From contig CAJTAL010000006.1 of assembly GCA_910574285.1 (NCBI GenBank), forward strand, positions 62,001 to 126,000: a DNA stretch of 64,000 nt. Direction: 5' to 3'. The position numbers were made by a program, and so were the translations under genes. Below, in pieces: positions 9,114 to 17,407 of this stretch. The notes below the pieces were generated by a model, which saw only the letters and a list, made by a program, of their open reading frames with translations, did not search any database and was not told where the DNA came from. Source of the stretch: Lachnospiraceae bacterium. GTDB lineage: Bacteria > Bacillota > Clostridia > Lachnospirales > Lachnospiraceae. Numbering within the stretch: position 1 is the first letter of the stretch; every line of letters begins with the position of its first letter.

Positions 9114-9950
9114 ATGCCAGGAACTTTGTATTTATGTGCGACGCCCATAGGAAATCTGGAAGATATGACGATGAGATGCATCCGCGTCTTGAAGGAAGCG
9201 GATCTGATCGCCGCGGAAGATACCCGTAACAGTGTCAGGCTTTTGAATCATTTTGGCATCAAGACGCCTATGACCAGCTATCATGAGTACAATAAGGCTG
9301 GGAAGGGGCGGAAGCTTGTGGAGCGCCTTAAGGCGGGGGAGAATATAGCGCTGATTACGGATGCGGGGACGCCCGGTATCTCTGACCCCGGGGAAGATCT
9401 GGTGAGGCTGTGCAGAGAGGAAGGCATCCCGGTGACGGCAATCCCCGGGGCGGCGGCGTGTATCACGGCTCTTACCATATCCGGACTGCCTACCAGGAGG
9501 TTCGCGTTCGAAGCATTTCTTCCTGCGGACAAGAAAGAACGGGGAACGGTTCTTAAGGAGATGGAGAATGAGACCCGTACGATGGTGGTCTATGAAGCTC
9601 CTCATCGGCTGGTGCGTACGCTGAAGCTTCTGAATGAGACTCTTGGAAACCGCCGTATCAGTATCTGCAGAGAATTGACGAAGAAGCATGAAGAAGTATT
9701 CTCTACGACGTTCGAAGACGCCGTCTCGTATTATGAGAGGCAGGAGCCCCGGGGAGAGTGTGTGATCGTCATAGAGGGAAAAAGCCGGGAAGAACTGGAA
9801 GCCGGCAGCCGCGCCAGATGGGAAGAGCTGAGCATCGAAGAACATATGGAGTATTATACAGGCGCCGGGATGGATAAGAAAGACGCCATGAAACAGGTTG
9901 CCAGAGACCGGGGAGTCGGGAAGAGAGAGATCTATCAGGCGCTGCTTTAG
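9114..9950 (+). CDS. rsmI: 16S rRNA (cytidine1402-2'-O)-methyltransferase
   Basis: 278 aa tetrapyrrole-methylase-fold enzyme that 2'-O-methylates C1402 in the ribosomal decoding centre. It begins with LYLCATPIGNLEDMTMR and carries AEDTRN and ITDAGTPGISDPGEDLV (SAM and substrate loop), all diagnostic of RsmI. The C-terminal ~60 residues form the small helical domain. The ATG follows GGGAGGAAAG by 4-5 nt. It follows the tRNA-Lys unit, and no good promoter is visible between the tRNA terminator and the gene. Confidence 0.96.
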   Translation: MPGTLYLCATPIGNLEDMTMRCIRVLKEADLIAAEDTRNSVRLLNHFGIKTPMTSYHEYNKAGKGRKLVERLKAGENIALITDAGTPGISDPGEDLVRLCREEGIPVTAIPGAAACITALTISGLPTRRFAFEAFLPADKKERGTVLKEMENETRTMVVYEAPHRLVRTLKLLNETLGNRRISICRELTKKHEEVFSTTFEDAVSYYERQEPRGECVIVIEGKSREELEAGSRARWEELSIEEHMEYYTGAGMDKKDAMKQVARDRGVGKREIYQALL

Positions 9951-10094
9951 ACACTCTTGGTCAAGTTGTATAAAATTTTTCAAAAAAATTGTTCAACTTG
10001 GGTATACCCGAAATTAGAGTTTTTCTATATACTTTTAACCAGAGCAAGACGATATCAGAGATACAAAATATTCATCAAATGGAGGAAGTTTAAA

Positions 10095-11207
10095 ATGGCA
10101 AGTTTATCATTAAAGCACATCAATAAGAAATATCCAAATGGATTTGAAGCTGTTAAAGATTTCAATCTTGAGATTGAAGATAAAGAATTCGTTATCTTCG
10201 TAGGACCTTCAGGATGCGGTAAATCAACGACACTTCGTATGGTTGCAGGTCTGGAAGACATCTCTTCCGGTGAGTTATGGATCGGCGACAAACTGGTTAA
10301 CGACGTAGAGCCTAAAGACAGAGATATCGCGATGGTATTCCAGAACTATGCTCTGTATCCACATATGACAGTATACGATAACATGGCATTTGGTCTTAAG
10401 TTAAGAAAAGTTCCGAAGGACGAGATCGACAAGATGGTTCGTGAAGCTGCTAAGATCCTTGACCTGGAAGCTCTGTTAGACCGTAAGCCGAAGGCTCTTT
10501 CCGGTGGTCAGAGACAGCGTGTTGCCATGGGACGTGCGATCGTTCGTAATCCTAAGGTATTCCTTATGGATGAGCCTCTTTCCAACCTGGATGCTAAGCT
10601 GCGTGGTCAGATGCGTATTGAGATCTCCAAACTGCATCAGAGACTGGGCACAACGATCATCTACGTAACACATGACCAGACAGAGGCTATGACTCTTGGT
10701 ACAAGAATCGTAGTTATGAGCGCCGGTGTTGTTCAGCAGGTAGATACTCCTCAGACACTGTATGATCGTCCGTGCAACCTGTTCGTAGCCGGATTCATCG
10801 GATCACCTCAGATGAACTTTGTAGACGCTAAGTGTAAAGTTGAAGGCAAGAAGGTATTCTTACAGGCAGGACCTGCATCTATCGAACTTCCGGAAGCTAA
10901 GGCTAAGAAGCTGATCGACGGCGGATACAACGGAAAGACAGTTGTTCTCGGCGTTCGTCCTGAGGATGTTCATGATGAGCCTGATTTCCTTGCTAAGTCT
11001 CCGAACACAATCATCGAAGCTACGATCCGTGTATATGAGATGCTTGGTGCAGAAGTTTACTTACACTTCGATTATGAAGGCGCTACTATGACAGCAAGAG
11101 TTGATCCAAGAACATCTGCGAGAAGCGGAAGCACAGTTAAGTTTGCTCTGGATGCTGACAGAATCCACGTATTCGATAAAGAGACAGAGAACACAATTAC
11201 AAACTAG
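10095..11207 (+). CDS. Sugar ABC transporter ATP-binding protein, MsmK/UgpC type
   Basis: 370 aa cytoplasmic ATPase of the MalK/MsmK/UgpC family, which energises oligosaccharide uptake and often serves several transporters. Walker A GPSGCGKST, signature LSGGQRQRVAMGRA, Walker B VFLMDEPLSNLD and the H-loop YVTHDQTEA are all present; the C-terminal ~130 residues are the OB-like regulatory domain. The ATG at 10095 follows GGAGG (10081-10085) and matches the family start; an in-frame extension to 9957 is unlikely. No permease genes are adjacent, as is typical for a shared ATPase. Codon use (many GCT, CGT, ACA, GTT) differs sharply from neighbours and suggests very high expression. An AT-rich 140-bp leader precedes it. 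Confidence 0.95.
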   Translation: MASLSLKHINKKYPNGFEAVKDFNLEIEDKEFVIFVGPSGCGKSTTLRMVAGLEDISSGELWIGDKLVNDVEPKDRDIAMVFQNYALYPHMTVYDNMAFGLKLRKVPKDEIDKMVREAAKILDLEALLDRKPKALSGGQRQRVAMGRAIVRNPKVFLMDEPLSNLDAKLRGQMRIEISKLHQRLGTTIIYVTHDQTEAMTLGTRIVVMSAGVVQQVDTPQTLYDRPCNLFVAGFIGSPQMNFVDAKCKVEGKKVFLQAGPASIELPEAKAKKLIDGGYNGKTVVLGVRPEDVHDEPDFLAKSPNTIIEATIRVYEMLGAEVYLHFDYEGATMTARVDPRTSARSGSTVKFALDADRIHVFDKETENTITN

Positions 11208-11229
11208 TTTTCATATGGATAATGAACAT

Positions 11230-11261
11230 AAAGCCGGGCACTTTCCAGTGTCCGGCTTTCT
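11230..11261 (+). terminator. Terminator of the ABC ATPase gene
   Basis: AAGCCGGGCACT (11231-11242), loop TTCC, AGTGTCCGGCTT (11247-11258): 12-bp stem followed by a short T-rich end. Confidence 0.8.
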
Positions 11262-11350
11262 CAATGCCTGTTATGGGACAGATAATCTTTACAGCATCAG
11301 CCGTTGCGTAAAAGCCTTTTAAGAAAAAGATAGAAGAATGTTAAATGATA

Positions 11351-11359
11351 TGTTATAAT
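11351..11359 (+). promoter_or_regulatory. Extended -10 promoter of the small toxin-like gene
   Basis: TGTTATAAT: TG, one base, then perfect TATAAT (11354-11359); the -35 region is poor, as expected for an extended -10 promoter. It lies 46 bp before the ATG at 11406. Confidence 0.6.
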
Positions 11360-11402
11360 TTCTGTGTTGTCCAACCTACACCCGGCAACGGGGGGAGGTG
11401 TT

Positions 11403-11427
11403 CATATGGAAGTTATCATTGCTTTTT
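11403..11427 (+). repeat. Direct repeat DRa (over the toxin start codon)
   Basis: CATATGGAAGTTATCATTGC plus TTTTT; nearly identical to 11589-11612 (one substitution and one 1-nt gap over 25 nt). It covers the toxin start codon. Confidence 0.85.
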
Positions 11428-11504
11428 TGGTTGCTGTTGCGGCTGGTGTAGCTTGTCACTACATCATCAAATGGTTAGATGGCAGTCATAAGGACAACAA
11501 ATAA
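11406..11504 (+). CDS. Fst-like small hydrophobic toxin of a par-type type I toxin-antitoxin
   Basis: 32-residue peptide: two residues, a ~20-residue hydrophobic helix (IIAFLVAVAAGVACHYII), then KWLDG and a charged tail ending HKDNK. This is the plan of Fst/Ldr-type membrane toxins (single helix, Trp-Leu at the interface, polar C-terminus), though the Pro of Fst itself is missing. GGGGGGAGGTG lies just before the ATG. The upstream leader holds C-rich segments (CCAACC, CACCC at 11371-11383) that could pair with this G-rich ribosome site and hide it, as in fst RNA I. Convergent antisense RNA, shared terminator and direct repeats (separate entries) support the assignment. Function is inferred, not shown. 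Confidence 0.7.
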   Translation: MEVIIAFLVAVAAGVACHYIIKWLDGSHKDNK

Positions 11505-11539
11505 CCTACTGGGTGCTTTGCCAGTATAAAAGAAAAGAA

Positions 11540-11577
11540 GAATCCCTGAACTGTACGGCAATACAGTTTAGGGATTC
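11540..11577 (+). terminator. Bidirectional terminator shared by toxin mRNA and antisense RNA
   Basis: GAATCCCTGAACTGTA (11540-11555) pairs with the arm at 11562-11577 (15-16 bp, one G-U). It is followed by GTTTCTTT on the plus strand and by TTCTTTTCTTTT on the minus strand, so it can stop both convergent transcripts. Confidence 0.85.
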
Positions 11578-11588
11578 GTTTCTTTGTC

Positions 11589-11612
11589 CATATGGACTTA
11601 TCATTGCTTTTT
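11589..11612 (-). repeat. Direct repeat DRb (5' part of the antisense RNA)
   Basis: Second copy of the toxin start-codon repeat, 185 bp downstream of DRa in the same orientation; transcribed leftward it yields a sequence antisense to the toxin translation start. Confidence 0.85.
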
Positions 11613-11622
11613 GTCTATCGAC

Positions 11623-11651
11623 ATTATAGCATATGCAAATTTTAATTGCAA
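11623..11651 (-). promoter_or_regulatory. Promoter of the antisense RNA
   Basis: On the minus strand: TTGCAA (11651-11646), 17-bp spacer, perfect TATAAT (11628-11623). Stronger than the toxin promoter, as expected for an antitoxin RNA. Confidence 0.75.
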
Positions 11652-11729
11652 GATACATTTCTTCCTCACATGAATAGCGGGAATAGTAACACTTTTTGAC
11701 ATATTACCTTGTATTCATAGATTGTTTTA

Positions 11730-11758
11730 TGGACTTTTTAAATTATCCCCTGTATAAT
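11730..11758 (+). promoter_or_regulatory. Promoter for the kinase gene group
   Basis: TGGACT (11730-11735), 17-bp spacer, TATAAT (11753-11758), 39 bp before the 24-aa leader ORF. Confidence 0.5.
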
Positions 11759-11796
11759 AGAACAAAGAAGGTGTGGGTAAGGAGGAAAAGAAAGGA

Positions 11797-11871
11797 ATGA
11801 TAACAGTAAGCACGATTATGACGGGAAAGTTTGGGAGAACTGTACAGGTAAACAGTCAGGAAGGAAAATGA
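11797..11871 (+). CDS. Possible 24-residue leader peptide
   Basis: Starts with ATG behind AAGGAGGAAAAG and ends with TGA 4 nt before the kinase ATG. The peptide (begins MITVSTIMTGKFGR) is not recognised. The good ribosome site and tight spacing suggest translation, possibly coupling to the kinase, whose own ribosome site (GGAAGGAAAA) lies inside this ORF. Could be chance. Confidence 0.35.
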   Translation: MITVSTIMTGKFGRTVQVNSQEGK

Positions 11872-11875
11872 GGGA

Positions 11876-13261
11876 ATGAGCACAACAGAGAGTATTTGCT
11901 ATAATTGTTTTAGCAAAATGGAAGAGGGACAAAAACATTGTCCGAAATGTGGATTTGACTGCCAGTCTCAGAAAGATAAATATCCTATGGCATTACCTTA
12001 TGGAAGTGTCCTGGACGCACGTTATATTACGGGAAGGATTCTGGGACAAGGGGGATTTGGAATCACTTATGTGGCGCAGGACTGGAAGACGAAAGATATT
12101 GTCGCGGTAAAGGAGTATATGCCGGATACATTGGCAGGCCGTGTAGGCGCGATTACCGTATCGGCATACGCGGGAAAGCGTGAAGAGAATTTTGAGTATG
12201 GGAAGCAGTGTTTTTTGGATGAAGCGAAGACACTTGCGGAATTTATCGGGAATCCCAATGTCGTACGGGTACATAGCTACTTTGAAGAAAACGGAACTGC
12301 ATATTTTGTGATGGATTATGTAAAAGGAAGCAGTTTCCAGGAGTATATTATGCAGCGCGGCGGGCGAATTCCCTGGAAGGAGTCAGAGCAGATTCTTGTG
12401 CCGGTGATGGACGCGTTGGCGGAGATTCATGAGAAGGGGATTATCCACAGGGATGTAACGCCGGATAATATTTTCATCACAGAAGATCAGACGGTGAAAT
12501 TACTGGACTTTGGAGCAGCCCGATATAGTTGGGGCAATCAGAGCCAGAGCCTGGATATTATTCTGAAGCATGGTTACGCGCCGAGAGAGCAATACTCCAG
12601 ACATGGAAGGCAGGGTCCGTATACGGATATATATGCGCTTTCCGCATGCTTTTATTTTAGTGTGACGGGCCGTGTACCGCCGGATTCCATTGACAGGCCG
12701 GAAGAGTATCTGCAGGCGCCGAGCAGTATGGGAATCAACCTGCCGGTTCATGTAGAGGATGCGATCCTGAAAGGGTTGAGCGTCCAGGCCGCTGATAGGT
12801 TTCAGAGTATGAGGGCATTTAAGGCGGCACTGGTCGTGCAGAAGGATGAGGAGCCAGAAGAAAAAGAAGAGGAAGAAGAGCAGAAAGTTAAAGATGAGGA
12901 GATTCGGGAAAAGAAACACAGAGAAGGGCAGCAGGGAGATGATGAGGGACAGGTAAAGGATCATGGAGCGGATATTTCTCCGGAAGAATTGTCAGGAAAT
13001 ATACGGAATATGGAAAAGCAGATATGTCTTCAGGATCAGATACTGATCGGACGGAGCAGGATGTGCGATCTGGTTTGGTCGGATAGATGTGTATCCAAGA
13101 AAAATTCACGGATATATATAAAAGATCAGACGATTTATATTGAGGATTTGAATTCAAAAGAAGGGACAGTGTTAGGTGGGATGCGGCTTTATGCGCCGAA
13201 TCCGTTGCGAAGTGGAGATGTGATTTCGATAGGAGCGGTGAGCTTTATTCTGCGCTTCTAA
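11876..13261 (+). CDS. Ser/Thr protein kinase with zinc ribbon and FHA domain
   Basis: 461 aa, no membrane segment, so cytoplasmic. Order: zinc ribbon (CYNCFSKM and CPKCGFDC, residues 9-28); kinase domain about 45-310 with glycine loop LGQGGFGIT, VAVKEYMP lysine, catalytic loop HRDVTPDN (Asp193) and Asp211-Phe-Gly; an acidic-to-basic Glu/Lys-rich linker about 320-370; FHA domain about 385-461 with GRS and the conserved Ser/Asn-rich loop and LNSKEGT. FHA domains bind phosphothreonine, so the kinase may dock onto phosphorylated partners or itself. HRDVTPDN replaces the usual HRDLKPxN. A CdaR/PucR-type regulator follows 25 nt downstream and is probably co-transcribed. Confidence 0.9.
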   Translation: MSTTESICYNCFSKMEEGQKHCPKCGFDCQSQKDKYPMALPYGSVLDARYITGRILGQGGFGITYVAQDWKTKDIVAVKEYMPDTLAGRVGAITVSAYAGKREENFEYGKQCFLDEAKTLAEFIGNPNVVRVHSYFEENGTAYFVMDYVKGSSFQEYIMQRGGRIPWKESEQILVPVMDALAEIHEKGIIHRDVTPDNIFITEDQTVKLLDFGAARYSWGNQSQSLDIILKHGYAPREQYSRHGRQGPYTDIYALSACFYFSVTGRVPPDSIDRPEEYLQAPSSMGINLPVHVEDAILKGLSVQAADRFQSMRAFKAALVVQKDEEPEEKEEEEEQKVKDEEIREKKHREGQQGDDEGQVKDHGADISPEELSGNIRNMEKQICLQDQILIGRSRMCDLVWSDRCVSKKNSRIYIKDQTIYIEDLNSKEGTVLGGMRLYAPNPLRSGDVISIGAVSFILRF

Positions 13262-13286
13262 AAGAATCAAACAAGGAGGATATTCT

Positions 13287-14384
13287 ATGTTATCGAACCA
13301 GATACTACATAAAGCAGTACAGGATATTAAGAGAATCACCGGATTGGAATGTGCAATATGGGATATCAAAGGAATTTGCCTGGTCATGACGAACGAAAGA
13401 ATGACAGGCCTTGAAGCGGAGGTTATGAAGTTCTGTAAGGCCGCGCCGTATACCGCGGCGGAGGATACCTTCTTCCGTGTCAGGAAAGATGTGGGAATGT
13501 TTCTTGTATGTGATGAAGAAGATCCTTGTTACAGCCTTGTGTTGAAAGGTCAATGCGCGCAGATGGAGATGGCAGGGCGGCTTGGGGTCAGCCAGCTTCA
13601 GAATCTTCTCTTTGCCTACAAAGAGAAGATGGACAAGAATCGTTTCATTCAGAATCTGATTCTTGACAATATGCTGTTGGTAGATGTCTATAATCAGGCG
13701 AAGAAGATGAAGATACCGATTGAACTAAAAAGAGCGGTATTCTTAGTCGAAGCAAAGAATGAAGTTGAGAATATGATTCTTGATACACTGAAAGGACTGT
13801 ATGCCACCGGCACGAAGGATTTTGTGACGGCTGTGGACGAGAAGCATGTAATCCTTGTAAGAGCGCTGCAGACTACAGATGATTATCCACAGTTGGAGCA
13901 GTTTGCAAGAGAACTGGTGGACACATTGAATATGGAAGCCATGGTCAGCGTAAGAATCGCATACGGGACTATTATAGAAGAGTTAAAGGATGTGTCCAAG
14001 TCTTACAAAGAGGCAGACATGGCTTTGGAAGTGGGACGGGTGTTCTATGCGGACAGGAGTATCCTGGCCTATAATGAGCTTGGAATCGGGCGGCTGATTC
14101 ATCAACTGCCGTCTTCGCTGTGCGAGATGTTCCTGAATGAAGTGTTCGCGGGAAATACAGACACTCAGTTTGAAGATGAGGAGCTGATCACGGTGTATAC
14201 GTTCTTCAATAATAACCTGAACATCTCTGAGACGGCAAGGCAGCTCTATGTGCACAGGAATACGCTGGTGTACAGGCTGGAGAAGATTCAGAAGAAGACA
14301 GGGCTTGATGTCCGCGTGTTCGAAGATGCACTGACCTTCAAGATCGCGATGATGGTATCCGACCATATGAAATATATTCATTAG
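13287..14384 (+). CDS. CdaR/PucR-type transcriptional regulator
   Basis: 365 aa. The C-terminal ~60 residues (SETARQLYVHRNTLVYRLEK) are the PucR-type helix-turn-helix of CdaR-like activators, preceded by a GGDEF-like middle domain (VRIAYGTIIEELKDVSKSYKEA). The N-terminal ~130 residues resemble the diacid/effector-binding domain of the family. Such proteins sense a metabolite and control a neighbouring catabolic gene. The downstream hydratase gene is the likely target; a hairpin and a -10 box sit between them. AAGGAGG lies 7 nt before the ATG. Confidence 0.88.
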   Translation: MLSNQILHKAVQDIKRITGLECAIWDIKGICLVMTNERMTGLEAEVMKFCKAAPYTAAEDTFFRVRKDVGMFLVCDEEDPCYSLVLKGQCAQMEMAGRLGVSQLQNLLFAYKEKMDKNRFIQNLILDNMLLVDVYNQAKKMKIPIELKRAVFLVEAKNEVENMILDTLKGLYATGTKDFVTAVDEKHVILVRALQTTDDYPQLEQFARELVDTLNMEAMVSVRIAYGTIIEELKDVSKSYKEADMALEVGRVFYADRSILAYNELGIGRLIHQLPSSLCEMFLNEVFAGNTDTQFEDEELITVYTFFNNNLNISETARQLYVHRNTLVYRLEKIQKKTGLDVRVFEDALTFKIAMMVSDHMKYIH

Positions 14385-14395
14385 AATAAATTTGT

Positions 14396-14453
14396 TCCGG
14401 CAGACTATGAACGGATATTTTGGAAGGTCTGCCGGATGACATGACAGTATAAT
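14396..14453 (+). promoter_or_regulatory. Perfect inverted repeat and -10 box ahead of the hydratase
   Basis: TCCGGCAGAC (14396-14405) and GTCTGCCGGA (14427-14436) form a 10-bp perfect stem with a 21-nt loop and no T-run; TATAAT is at 14448-14453. It may terminate the regulator mRNA or be an operator for it. Confidence 0.45.
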
Positions 14454-14483
14454 GCAGATATGATACAGGAGGAGACGAAGAAG

Positions 14484-16769
14484 ATGATAAGATTATACGA
14501 TAAAGGAGTCTATCTGCTGAATGGAACAGAGATAGTGGAAGATGTAGAAGAAGTAAGGGCAAGAACCGGGAAAGAGATACAACAAGGCGAGGCGGCGAAG
14601 GGGACGATGGCGTACAGAATCCTTAAGGCCCACAATACGTCCGGCAATATGGAACGGCTGCAGATCAGGTTCGACAAGCTGACGTCTCATGACATTACAT
14701 TCGTGGGAATCATCCAGACAGCCAGGGCGTCCGGGCTTGAGAAGTTTCCGATACCATATGTGCTGACGAACTGCCATAATTCTCTGTGTGCGGTCGGAGG
14801 GACCATCAATGAAGATGATCATATGTTTGGTTTGACTTGTGCGAAGAGATATGGCGGCGTCTATGTACCGCCGCATCAGGCAGTCATTCATCAGTATGCA
14901 AGGGAGATGCTTGCAGGCGGCGGAAAGATGATCCTCGGCTCCGACAGCCATACCCGCTACGGCGCTTTGGGAACGATGGCGATGGGCGAAGGGGGACCGG
15001 AGCTTGTAAAGCAGCTTCTGAATAAGACATATGATATTAAGATGCCGGGTGTGACGGCCATCTATCTGGACGGCGAGCCGATGAAAGGCGTCGGTCCCCA
15101 GGATGTGGCGCTTGCAATCATCGGCGCTACGTTCGGAAATGGCTATGTGAATAATAAAGTAATGGAGTTCGTAGGCCCGGGAGTGGAGAAGTTAAGCGCG
15201 GACTTCCGTATCGGTATCGACGTCATGACGACAGAAACCACTTGTCTGTCATCCATCTGGAAGACGGACGAGAAGATCCGGGAATTCTATGAGATCCATG
15301 GAAGGGAAGAGGATTATAAAGAACTGAATCCGGAGGACGCGGCATATTACGACGGTATGGTCTATGTGAATTTAAGTGAGATCAAGCCGATGATCGCGAT
15401 GCCGTTCCATCCGTCTAATGTGTATACGATTGATGAGGTAAATGCGAACCTGAAAGACGTGCTTCACGACGTAGAGCAAAAAGCTCTGGTCAGCCTCGAC
15501 GGTGCGGTGGATTATACGCTGCAGGATAAGATCGTGGACGGGAAGCTCTATGTAGAGCAGGGAATTATCGCCGGATGCGCAGGCGGCGGATTCGAGAATA
15601 TCTGTGCGGCAGCAGACATCATCCGGGGAAAATACATCGGCTCCGACGAATTTACATTCAGCGTCTATCCGGCAAGTACCCCGATCTATATGGAATTGGT
15701 GAAGAACGGCGCGGTTGCGGATCTGATGCAGGCAGGAACCATCGTGAAGACGGCGTTCTGCGGACCGTGCTTTGGTGCGGGAGATACTCCGGCGAACAAT
15801 GCGTTCTCCATCCGCCACTCAACGCGGAACTTCCCGAACCGTGAAGGCTCCAAGCTGCAGAGCGGCCAGATCGCGTCGGTGGCGCTGATGGATGCCCGCT
15901 CTATCGCGGCGACCGCGGCGAATAAAGGATTCCTGACGCCTGCAACGGATATGGATGTGGAATATAAAGGAAGGAAATATCATTTCGATCAGAATATCTA
16001 TGCGAATCGGGTATTCGACAGTAAAGGAACGGCAGATCCGTCGGTTGAGATCAAGTTCGGACCGAATATCAAAGACTGGCCGGCGATGGCGGCACTTCCT
16101 GAGAATCTGCTTCTTAAGGTGGTGTCCGAGATACATGATCCGGTTACCACGACGGATGAACTGATTCCTTCCGGGGAGACTTCTTCTTACCGTTCGAACC
16201 CGCTGGGACTTGCCGAATTTGCGCTGTCCAGAAAGGATCCGGCTTATGTAGGGCGTGCAAAGGAAGTCCAAAAGGCAGAAAAAGCTATTGAAGCGGGAGA
16301 ATGTCCGGCAGAGGCGCTGGAGGAATTAAAGCCGGTTATGAATAAGATCCATGAGACGTACCCGGAGATTGACCGTACGAACCTTGGTGTCGGAAGCACC
16401 ATATTTGCCGTGAAGCCGGGGGACGGGTCGGCAAGGGAGCAGGCGGCGTCCTGCCAGAAGGTGCTCGGCGGATGGGCGAATATCGCCAATGAATATGCGA
16501 CGAAGAGATACCGTTCAAACCTGATCAACTGGGGAATGCTTCCGTTTATCACAGAGGAAAATCATGAGGCTTTGAGTTTCCGAAACGGAGATTATATATT
16601 TGTTCCCGAGATCAGGAAGGTGATCGATGAGAAAGCGTCAGAGGCGAAGGCATATGTGATCGGGGCAGGAGAAGAATGGAAAGAGATCCTGCTGCGGTTG
16701 GGAGATCTGACGGATGCAGAGCGGGAGATCATCCTGAAGGGATGTCTGATTAATTATTATAGAGGATAA
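14484..16769 (+). CDS. Aconitase-family hydratase, YbhJ type
   Basis: 761 aa, close in length and start to E. coli YbhJ, a putative hydratase of the aconitase superfamily. Conserved aconitase features: [20 protein letters not shown] near residue 152, Cys in [11 protein letters not shown] near residue 363 and the paired cysteines in [10 protein letters not shown] near residue 426, which would ligate the [4Fe-4S] cluster; the C-terminal swivel domain spans about 545-761. The true substrate of the YbhJ group is not established, so citrate/isocitrate activity should not be assumed. ATG 14484 is preferred over 14460 because AGGAGG lies between them. Preceded by a PucR-type regulator. Confidence 0.88.
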   Translation: MIRLYDKGVYLLNGTEIVEDVEEVRARTGKEIQQGEAAKGTMAYRILKAHNTSGNMERLQIRFDKLTSHDITFVGIIQTARASGLEKFPIPYVLTNCHNSLCAVGGTINEDDHMFGLTCAKRYGGVYVPPHQAVIHQYAREMLAGGGKMILGSDSHTRYGALGTMAMGEGGPELVKQLLNKTYDIKMPGVTAIYLDGEPMKGVGPQDVALAIIGATFGNGYVNNKVMEFVGPGVEKLSADFRIGIDVMTTETTCLSSIWKTDEKIREFYEIHGREEDYKELNPEDAAYYDGMVYVNLSEIKPMIAMPFHPSNVYTIDEVNANLKDVLHDVEQKALVSLDGAVDYTLQDKIVDGKLYVEQGIIAGCAGGGFENICAAADIIRGKYIGSDEFTFSVYPASTPIYMELVKNGAVADLMQAGTIVKTAFCGPCFGAGDTPANNAFSIRHSTRNFPNREGSKLQSGQIASVALMDARSIAATAANKGFLTPATDMDVEYKGRKYHFDQNIYANRVFDSKGTADPSVEIKFGPNIKDWPAMAALPENLLLKVVSEIHDPVTTTDELIPSGETSSYRSNPLGLAEFALSRKDPAYVGRAKEVQKAEKAIEAGECPAEALEELKPVMNKIHETYPEIDRTNLGVGSTIFAVKPGDGSAREQAASCQKVLGGWANIANEYATKRYRSNLINWGMLPFITEENHEALSFRNGDYIFVPEIRKVIDEKASEAKAYVIGAGEEWKEILLRLGDLTDAEREIILKGCLINYYRG

Positions 16770-16852
16770 TGTAACGTCGGTCAGGGAAGATCGGCAGATC
16801 GTCTATGTAAAAGGTAATCTGCAGGTTACAAAAAAATTCAGGATATATTTCC

Positions 16853-16882
16853 GGGGAGAATGCAACAGTTCTCCCCTTTTTT
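16853..16882 (+). terminator. Terminator after the hydratase
   Basis: GGGGAGAA (16853-16860), 8-nt loop, TTCTCCCC (16869-16876), then TTTTTT. Confidence 0.9.
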
Positions 16883-16909
16883 GACTCTAATATATACGGA
16901 GGTGAGACG

Positions 16910-17389
16910 ATGAAGTGCGACGCAAAGATATTTGCACAGATGTATGAAGCGGTGTATACAGACCTCTACCGCTTTGCGCTGTGTATGATGAAGAACCGGC
17001 AGGAGGCGGAAGACGCGGTCAGCGAGGCTGTAGTCGCCGCATATGAGAATATCGGGAAACTTAAGAAAGAGGAGGCGTTCAAAAGCTGGATATTCACGAT
17101 ATTATCCAATATCTGCAGGAAAAGGCTTAGAAAAGCAGCAAAAGAACAGGAGCATTCACAGGGGGATGTATATTCACAGATTCCGTCACAAGAGACGGAT
17201 CTTGGGATTGCAGTGGATGTGCGGAAGGCATTCTTTCTTTTGGAAGAAGAGGAACAGATGATAGTAGGGTTATCCGTCTTCGGCGGATATAACAGCCAGG
17301 AGATCGGCAATAGCCTGAAAATGAATCCGAATACGGTGCGCTCGAAGAGAAGCCGTGCGCTTCAGAAGATGGAATGTGTATTGAGATGA
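16910..17389 (+). CDS. ECF-type RNA polymerase sigma factor
   Basis: 159 aa. Region 2 (YTDLYRFALCMMKNRQEAEDAVSEA, about residues 12-38; written in pieces of the family pattern) binds the -10 element and core polymerase; region 4 (SQEIGNSLKMNPNTVRSKRSRA, near the C-terminus) is the -35-binding helix-turn-helix. No region 1.1 or 3, as for ECF factors. GGAGGTGAGACG precedes the ATG. It is followed 18 nt later by a membrane-anchored beta-propeller protein that is its likely regulator. Confidence 0.92.
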   Translation: MKCDAKIFAQMYEAVYTDLYRFALCMMKNRQEAEDAVSEAVVAAYENIGKLKKEEAFKSWIFTILSNICRKRLRKAAKEQEHSQGDVYSQIPSQETDLGIAVDVRKAFFLLEEEEQMIVGLSVFGGYNSQEIGNSLKMNPNTVRSKRSRALQKMECVLR

Positions 17390-17407
17390 GTCAAAGGAGG
17401 CGGTTGT

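Larger units (their letters stand above)
11530..11616 (-). ncRNA. Putative antisense antitoxin RNA of the par-like locus
   Basis: Predicted ~85-nt minus-strand RNA starting about 7 nt after the -10 box at 11623-11628 and ending at the shared hairpin 11540-11577, where A-rich plus-strand sequence (11530-11539) gives it a U-rich tail. Its 5' part (complement of 11589-11612) can base-pair with the toxin mRNA over the start codon through the DRa/DRb repeat, and its 3' part is complementary to the toxin mRNA terminator. This is how RNA II represses fst. Ends are estimated. Confidence 0.65.

Noticed and set aside
9957-10094. Upstream extension of the MsmK-type ATPase
   Set aside because: The 46 extra residues do not match the family and the ribosome site GGAGG directs start at 10095.
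16770-16850. TGTAAC and CGTC boxes as an ECF autoregulated promoter
   Set aside because: Spacing of about 23 bp is too long for known ECF promoters (about 16-17 bp).
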